From NCBI RefSeq assembly GCF_039545795.1, contig NZ_CP154260.1, forward strand, positions 6,329,001 through 6,393,000: 64,000 nucleotides of DNA, written 5' to 3'. Below, in pieces: positions 59,164 through 64,000 of this stretch. Each line of letters starts with the position of its first letter. The stretch's first letter is position 1. Source of the DNA: Chitinophaga niabensis (GTDB lineage Bacteria > Bacteroidota > Bacteroidia > Chitinophagales > Chitinophagaceae). The translations under genes and the position numbers were made by a program. Below the pieces are notes generated by a model. It worked only from the letters and a program-made list of their open reading frames with translations. It did not search any database and was not told the DNA's origin.

Positions 59164-61146
59164 TTACTTCACATCTACCCACATCCCGTTATCCCTGATC
59201 AGATCGATCAGCTCATCCACGGCCACATCACTGCTGAGCCCGCGTTTCACAACTTCTTTGCCACGGTAAAGCGTGATCTTGCCTACGCCGCTGCCAACAT
59301 ATCCAAAGTCGGCATCAGCCATTTCACCGGGACCGTTTACGATACATCCCATGATGGCAATTTTCACCCCTTTTAAATGATTGGTGACTGCGCGGATGCG
59401 GGCAGTGGTTTCCTGTAAGTCAAACAGGGTACGGCCGCAGGAGGGGCAGGAGATATATTCTGTTTTAGAGATCCTGGAACGGGTAGCCTGCAGAATGCCA
59501 AAGGCCACATTGTTGATCAGGCCCAGGGGTTCTGTTACAGGAGAGGGCTGCCGGCTAACAGAAAGGTCTGGCAAGGCTTTCAGCCAAAGTCCGTCCCCAA
59601 AACCATCGAGCAGGAGCGCACCGGTTTCTGTAGCATAATGGATAAGGTCCTCTTCCGGATTATTATGTCCGCTGTTGCATAGCAGGATCACCGGTTGTGT
59701 GATCTTTCTTTCCATCAGGTCCACCATGGCCCTTCTGATAGCGGCCATGGCATGGGCAGAGGAGGAATGCAGCACAGGAACTACGTTGTTTTCCAGATTT
59801 TCCAGGAATGCTGTAAAGTCTGTAGTGCCCAGCTCGTCTGCATTTGCATGAACGAAGTTGATCTGGGCCAAACGTTTTTCCCGGCGGGCTGCGAGATATC
59901 CCTGTATGTCAAAGTAAGGGAAGTATTTTTCTTTATCAGCTGCCTGCAGCCAGGTATGATATTGTACGATCACTTTCAGCGTACCGGGCAAAGCAAAGTT
60001 CAGTTCCTGGTTGCCGGTGAAGATGTAATCTGCTGCGGCATCACCGATGTTCCATTTATCCGTATCTGCATCATAGTTATACCCGATGCCTTGCAGTTCT
60101 TTAGAGGAAATGTGGTGCAGATGACTAAGATCAGCTACTACTACCGGAACCTGTTTGCCTCCGATGTTATCTACCTCCCCAGTATCCCTGCGTTTGAAGG
60201 CAAAGGGGGAGTAGGGAAGCTTTTCCGGATCTTTAAGCGGGAGGATGGGTGTATGAGAAATACGGTGTGTATAACGTTTTACCAGATCGCGGCAAACGGG
60301 TAGTTCAAATTCAGGATCTTCCGTGAGGGAAACCCGGATAGTATCTCCTACACCATCTTCCAGCAATGTGCCGATACCGGCTGCGGATTTGATCCGTCCG
60401 TCTTCTCCATCGCCGGCTTCAGTTACACCCAGGTGGAGGGGATAACAATGACCCAGTTCCTGCTGCATGGTCTGCACCAGTAAACGATAGGCCTGCACCA
60501 TCACCTGCGGGTTACTGGATTTCATGCTGAGTACAATGTTCCGGTAATGAAGGTCTTCCGCAATGCGGAGGAATTCCATTGCGCTTTCCACCATTCCCAT
60601 TGGCGTATCGCCATAACGGCTCATGATACGGTCACTGAGGGAACCATGGTTAGTGCCGATCCGCATGGCGGTGCCGTATTCTTTGCAGATGTTCACTAAT
60701 GGGGTGAAGCGTTCGCGGATACGGTCTATTTCCTCCAGGTATTCCGCATCGGTATATTCCAGCAGTTCAAATTTCTTTTTATCTACATAGTTACCCGGGT
60801 TTACCCGTACTTTTTCCACGATGCGGGCAGCTATTTCTGCCGCATTGGGAGTAAAGTGTATATCTGCTACCAGCGGGGTGTTATAACCCAGGCGGCGTAA
60901 TTCATTTTTGATGGGAAGCAGGTTTTCCGCTTCTTTTTTGCTGGGAGCTGTAATGCGCACCAGTTCTGCTCCTGCTTCAATACAACGGATGGCCTGTGCT
61001 ACGGTTCCCTGGGTATCCATGGTATCCGTGGTGGTCATGGTTTGGATACGGATAGGGTTAAAGTTTCCGATGGTAAGGTCTCCCACTTTTACTTCCAGAG
61101 TGGCTAAACGTTTATACTGAGTCAGCGAATGGCAATACAATTGCAT
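59164..61146 (-). CDS. ispG: 4-hydroxy-3-methylbut-2-en-1-yl diphosphate synthase, large three-domain form
   Basis: A 660-residue MEP-pathway enzyme making HMBPP with a 4Fe-4S cluster. The N-terminal TIM barrel holds IRIQTMTTTDTMDTQGT, GADIHFTPNAAEIA-like VADIHFTPNAA and RVNPGNYVDKK. A large insertion domain (~270-530) is the extra A* domain found in plants, Bacteroidota and Chlamydiota, and the C-terminal reductase domain has CPSCGR and MGCIVNGPGEM with the cluster cysteines. Enzymes without the insertion are about 370 residues. It has its own promoter box and precedes no other gene in the same direction. Confidence 0.96.
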   Translation of the reverse strand: MQLYCHSLTQYKRLATLEVKVGDLTIGNFNPIRIQTMTTTDTMDTQGTVAQAIRCIEAGAELVRITAPSKKEAENLLPIKNELRRLGYNTPLVADIHFTPNAAEIAARIVEKVRVNPGNYVDKKKFELLEYTDAEYLEEIDRIRERFTPLVNICKEYGTAMRIGTNHGSLSDRIMSRYGDTPMGMVESAMEFLRIAEDLHYRNIVLSMKSSNPQVMVQAYRLLVQTMQQELGHCYPLHLGVTEAGDGEDGRIKSAAGIGTLLEDGVGDTIRVSLTEDPEFELPVCRDLVKRYTHRISHTPILPLKDPEKLPYSPFAFKRRDTGEVDNIGGKQVPVVVADLSHLHHISSKELQGIGYNYDADTDKWNIGDAAADYIFTGNQELNFALPGTLKVIVQYHTWLQAADKEKYFPYFDIQGYLAARREKRLAQINFVHANADELGTTDFTAFLENLENNVVPVLHSSSAHAMAAIRRAMVDLMERKITQPVILLCNSGHNNPEEDLIHYATETGALLLDGFGDGLWLKALPDLSVSRQPSPVTEPLGLINNVAFGILQATRSRISKTEYISCPSCGRTLFDLQETTARIRAVTNHLKGVKIAIMGCIVNGPGEMADADFGYVGSGVGKITLYRGKEVVKRGLSSDVAVDELIDLIRDNGMWVDVK

Positions 61147-61169
61147 GAAAATAGAATATAGATGTAACG

Positions 61170-61177
61170 CAAAATTA
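61170..61177 (-). promoter_or_regulatory. -7 promoter box of ispG
   Basis: TAATTTTG on the minus strand, exact TAnnTTTG match, 23 bp upstream of the ATG. Confidence 0.65.
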
Positions 61178-61315
61178 GGAAAGATTCAGCGGCAGAGGGT
61201 TAATATATTGAGAAAGATTCCCGGAATCTTTTACGGTATAACCCCTTCCCGGATAACAGGTTTTATATGAACGGTAAAGGATATGTCGTTATTATGCCTA
61301 GTTTTAACCTCTCAG

Positions 61316-61323
61316 TATGTTTG
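61316..61323 (+). promoter_or_regulatory. -7 promoter box of the AraC-family gene
   Basis: TATGTTTG, exact TAnnTTTG match, 22 bp upstream of the ATG at 61346. Confidence 0.55.
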
Positions 61324-61345
61324 TAACCGGCTTTTTTAACAGCAT

Positions 61346-62221
61346 ATGATGCACCATAACAAAACCGTGGATACCATACCCTATCAGAAATTACCACTAA
61401 AAGGCCAATTCAGTATCTTTGAAGTGGAACACTTCCATAGCGACCTGGCAGGCCAGCCGCACCGGCATCACGATTTTCAGATCCTCTGGCTGACCAAAGC
61501 CAAAGGGGAGCATGTGGTGGATTTTGTGACATATGATATGGAGGATCAAATGATCTTTCTGCTCCGTCCCGGCCAGATCCATCAATTGCCGGAGAATGGC
61601 ATGTTTGGTTTCAGCATCACTTTCACAGAGAAATTCTACTTCAGCAATAAACACGACCGTGAATCCTTGTACGATTTTACCACTTTGTTCGATGATACAC
61701 AGGAGTATGCGCCCATACGCATTAGTAATGCCACGGCAGCCAATTTTTCCATGCTGATCACCTTAATGCGGGAGGAATTATCCATTCAGCTGGAAGGGAG
61801 CAGCAGTAGTGTGATCAAACACTTATTGAATGCCTTTCTCTTACTGGCAGAGCGGGAGAAAAAACATAATGTGGCAAATTCCCCTGCGCTGTTACATCAT
61901 GATGCCCGGATCATAGAGTTGCGGAGGGTGGTGGAAAAGCATTTCCGCAAGGAGCATCAGGCGGCTTTTTATGCAAAACATTTTGCGCTTACTGCCAAGC
62001 GGTTAAATGAGATAACAAGGGAGGCAATTGGTAAAACCATTACAGATATGATCCGTGCGAGGTTGATCCTGGAGGCCAAGCGGCAACTGGCATTTAGCCA
62101 CAGGAGCGTAAAAGAGATCTGTTATGAACTGGGGTTTGAGGATCCGGCTTATTTCAGCCGCTTTTTCCGGCAGCATACTTCCACCTCTCCCCATGAGTTC
62201 AGGGACACAATGTTCAAATAG
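61346..62221 (+). CDS. AraC-family transcriptional regulator
   Basis: A 291-residue regulator. The N-terminal cupin-type sensor (~15-110; FEVEHFHSDLAGQPHRHHDFQILW, VDFVTYDMEDQMIFLLRPGQIHQLP) is followed by an AraC/XylS DNA-binding domain (~185-288). The first helix-turn-helix includes AKHFALTAKRLNEITREAIGKT, and the second SVKEICYELGFEDPAYFSRFFRQHT is the family signature. The effector is unknown. No target gene is adjacent, as tandem terminators follow; its regulon lies elsewhere. Confidence 0.94.
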   Translation: MMHHNKTVDTIPYQKLPLKGQFSIFEVEHFHSDLAGQPHRHHDFQILWLTKAKGEHVVDFVTYDMEDQMIFLLRPGQIHQLPENGMFGFSITFTEKFYFSNKHDRESLYDFTTLFDDTQEYAPIRISNATAANFSMLITLMREELSIQLEGSSSSVIKHLLNAFLLLAEREKKHNVANSPALLHHDARIIELRRVVEKHFRKEHQAAFYAKHFALTAKRLNEITREAIGKTITDMIRARLILEAKRQLAFSHRSVKEICYELGFEDPAYFSRFFRQHTSTSPHEFRDTMFK

Positions 62222-62308
62222 TACCAGCCAATCGTCTGTTTGTCCAAACATAGCGCCTAAATGGTCACTACTTTTACATCTCGTTAAAAGGAAACCAAGC
62301 TTTTAGGG

Positions 62309-62335
62309 CGCGTTTATCAAACGCGTTTTTTATTT
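62309..62335 (+). terminator. Terminator 1 after the AraC-family gene
   Basis: 7-bp stem CGCGTTT/AAACGCG, loop ATC, then TTTTTTATTT. Confidence 0.8.
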
Positions 62336-62360
62336 AAAAAGGAAAGGAAAGTAAGAGAAT

Positions 62361-62390
62361 CCGCCCTGTTTTGTACTGGGCGGTTTTTTT
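62361..62390 (+). terminator. Terminator 2 after the AraC-family gene
   Basis: 6-bp stem CCGCCC/GGGCGG, 11-nt loop, then TTTTTTT. It lies 26 bp beyond the first terminator. Confidence 0.8.
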
Positions 62391-62534
62391 ATGAGGTGAT
62401 GCCATACTGCTTTGTGTATGGGGGATTTCTATTACGGAGGCAGCCTGCTGTTAGTTATGCCTGGGCGGTTTATGGCAGTAATCTGTTCACAATGAAATAA
62501 TAATCACCAGGCCTTTTTAAATGCGCCCGATCAA

Positions 62535-63284
62535 TTACCAGTCCTTTTCCACTGTTCCCGGGCTGGCCTTCACTTTCTTCATTTTATCTTCCTGCAGTTT
62601 CTTTTCCTGCTGTGCCAGGGCCTGCAGCAAACGTTTTGCTTCTTCCGGCGTTAGTTTACTGGGTTTAGGCTGAGGTTGCTGCTGTTGTTCTTTTTCCTGT
62701 TGCTTTTTCTCCTGCTCCTTCTTCTCCTGTTCTTTTTTATCCTGGTCCTTCTTCTGGTCGTCTTTATTTTCTTTATTCTCTTTCTGCTTGTCTTTCTGTT
62801 TGTCCTTATTATCTTTTTTATCGTCTCCGCCGCCTTCCTGCTGTTGCTTCTTCAGCATGGCCTGTGCGTAAGCAAGGTTATAACGGGCCTGTTCATCAGC
62901 CGGGTTGGCTTTCAGGGCATTTTTATAACTCTTGATGCTTTCCTCCCACTTTTTGTCTTCCATGAATGTGTTGCCGATGTTGTAATTGGCGTCCGCTTTC
63001 ACTTCTTTCTTTCCACCTACCTTTAAGGTATTGGCATATTGTGCGCGGGCAGCATCAAACCTTTTTTGTTCGTATAAAGAGTTGCCGAGGTTGTAGTTCC
63101 CTTCAACCGATTTATTATTTCTCTCCAGCGCTTTTTTATAGCTGGCTTCCGCATCAGCGTATTGCTGCTTTTTATATTGATCGTTCCCTTTACGGATCAG
63201 TTTATTGGTGCCTTCCTGAGCAAATGTTGCCCCTGTGCTGAATAAAAGCACGGCAACTGCTATATGAAAAAAGTGCTGTTTCAT
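62535..63284 (-). CDS. TPR protein of the Bat operon (BatC-like)
   Basis: A 249-residue exported protein; the signal peptide is cleaved near TFAQ (~23). Three to four TPR units (NKLIRKGNDQYKKQQYADAEASYKKAL, VEGNYNLGNSLYEQKRFDAA, ADANYNIGNTFMEDKKWEES, QARYNLAYAQAMLKK) cover ~25-155. A Lys/Gln/Glu-rich low-complexity segment (~157-208) and a short C-terminal helix follow. BatC-type proteins act with VWA proteins BatA/BatB in aerotolerance and envelope stress. It overlaps the upstream VWA gene by 4 bp (ATGA), so translation is coupled. Confidence 0.88.
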   Translation of the reverse strand: MKQHFFHIAVAVLLFSTGATFAQEGTNKLIRKGNDQYKKQQYADAEASYKKALERNNKSVEGNYNLGNSLYEQKRFDAARAQYANTLKVGGKKEVKADANYNIGNTFMEDKKWEESIKSYKNALKANPADEQARYNLAYAQAMLKKQQQEGGGDDKKDNKDKQKDKQKENKENKDDQKKDQDKKEQEKKEQEKKQQEKEQQQQPQPKPSKLTPEEAKRLLQALAQQEKKLQEDKMKKVKASPGTVEKDW

Positions 63285-64000
63285 TTGGCTTGCGCAGTTT
63301 TAAGTCCGGGCAGTTCTTCTGCTTTTTTCTTTTTGCCTTCCGGTATAAAGAATTCCAGCAGGATCAGGACGAGGCTGATGCCCAGGAAATATTGAAAGTA
63401 GCTGTTATAATCGGTGAACACATTTTCTCCAAATTCTTTCTGCTCCATCCTGTCTATTTTGGTAGCCAGGGCGTCCACCACTTCATCTGTATTGTTCATC
63501 ATGTGGAGGTACATTCCCTTTCCTTCAGCAGCAAGGGATTTAAGCGCATCTTCATTCAGTTTGGAGATCACGGTATTACCTTCACGGTCTTTTTTAACAC
63601 CACCGTTTTCAGGGTCTGGCAATGGAGATCCTGTAGGGGAACCAATACCCACGGTATTGATCACCACACCATTTTCCAAGGCCTTCCTGGCTTCGGCGAT
63701 AGCGCCTTCATTATGATCTTCCCCATCAGAAATAATAATGAGGGCTTTGTGTTTGCGTTCTTTTTTATTGAAAGCCTCATCGCTTACACGGATGGCTTCG
63801 TTTATTTCAGTGCCCTGTTTGGGAATGAGGTCAGGAGAAATACTGCCCAGGTACATCCGTGCAGCAGAATAATCTATTGTCAGTGGCATTTGCAGATATG
63901 CATTCCCGGCAAACACCACAATCCCCACGCGGTCGTTATCCAACTTCTCCATGAGTTTGATCACCAGTTGTTTAGCACGGGTAAGCCTGTCCGGCTTGGC
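63281..64000 (-). CDS. VWA-domain protein of the Bat operon (BatB-like), 5' partial
   Basis: The frame is open to the window edge (the visible part starts AKPDRLTRAKQL), so the N-terminal membrane segment and MIDAS DxSxS motif lie outside. The visible part has the rest of the von Willebrand factor A fold: DNDRVGIVVFAGNAYLQMPL, PKQGTEINEAI, ALIIISDGEDHNEGAI, VINTVGIGSPTGSPLP, a long insert with NTVISKLNEDALKSLA, and a C-terminal transmembrane helix (LGISLVLILLEFFI). BatA/BatB proteins help oxygen tolerance. Coupled to the TPR gene by a 4-bp overlap. Confidence 0.9.
   Translation of the reverse strand, partial: AKPDRLTRAKQLVIKLMEKLDNDRVGIVVFAGNAYLQMPLTIDYSAARMYLGSISPDLIPKQGTEINEAIRVSDEAFNKKERKHKALIIISDGEDHNEGAIAEARKALENGVVINTVGIGSPTGSPLPDPENGGVKKDREGNTVISKLNEDALKSLAAEGKGMYLHMMNNTDEVVDALATKIDRMEQKEFGENVFTDYNSYFQYFLGISLVLILLEFFIPEGKKKKAEELPGLKTAQAK

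Larger units (their letters stand above)
62222..62534. other. Intergenic region after the AraC-family gene
   Basis: 313 bp with two tandem plus-strand terminators in the first half. I see no gene in the rest. Confidence 0.55.

Overview
The window is a chromosomal piece of a Bacteroidota bacterium, most likely a Chitinophaga-like member of the Chitinophagaceae. Supporting signs are a SusC/SusD pair, many lipoproteins, the large IspG form, split MetH, a Bacteroidota-type bTHX ribosomal protein, Bat aerotolerance genes, weak or absent Shine-Dalgarno sites, and promoters of the TTTG-N19-TAnnTTTG type (two perfect copies, upstream of HU and pyrH). No rRNA, tRNA, CRISPR array or intact insertion sequence was seen.

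Layout. 1-10.5 kb: the end of a GH3/serine-hydrolase fusion, a small secreted protein, a SusD-SusC pair, a lipoprotein, an AlkA-type DNA glycosylase and a secreted glutaminyl-cyclase-like M28 protein. 10.5-18 kb: cysS, two tandem membrane-anchored endonuclease/exonuclease/phosphatase paralogues, a tandem rhomboid pair in which only one member keeps its catalytic residues, and rlmD. 18-22 kb: a TlpA-like thioredoxin protein and three tandem outer-membrane beta-barrel proteins. 22-30 kb: metF, an lptB-GH3 auxin-type-fabG run, an SMP-30 protein, a nucleoid-associated protein and a third rhomboid. 30-41.9 kb: ricT-holB, glutathione peroxidase, recR, several lipoproteins, a nuclease that looks like a RecB/UvrD-type helicase-nuclease stripped of its motor, pdxH, bTHX, HU, a DUF4286-like protein and xth.

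41.9-46.5 kb is the clearest accessory segment. It holds two tandem small genes with 25-residue double-glycine leaders and closely related Gly/Leu-rich C-termini (a candidate two-peptide bacteriocin or other GG-exported peptide pair), a divergent TPR histidine kinase with a cluster of GTTCA/TGAACA half-sites in between, a 59-codon ORF behind a palindrome, and a REP-associated transposase-like protein that has lost its HUH histidine and catalytic tyrosine, followed by four REP-like hairpins.

46.5-51.2 kb is the conserved rplM-rpsI-rpsB-tsf cluster with pyrH on its own promoter, then a zinc metallopeptidase; S2 carries a long Gly-rich tail. 51.2-64 kb: a structured intergenic region that may encode an ncRNA, radA, comF, split metH, ispG, an AraC regulator and the start of a Bat operon cut by the window edge.

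Protein family assignments come from reading motifs; no database search was run. Statements about what homologues look like rest on general knowledge of those families.
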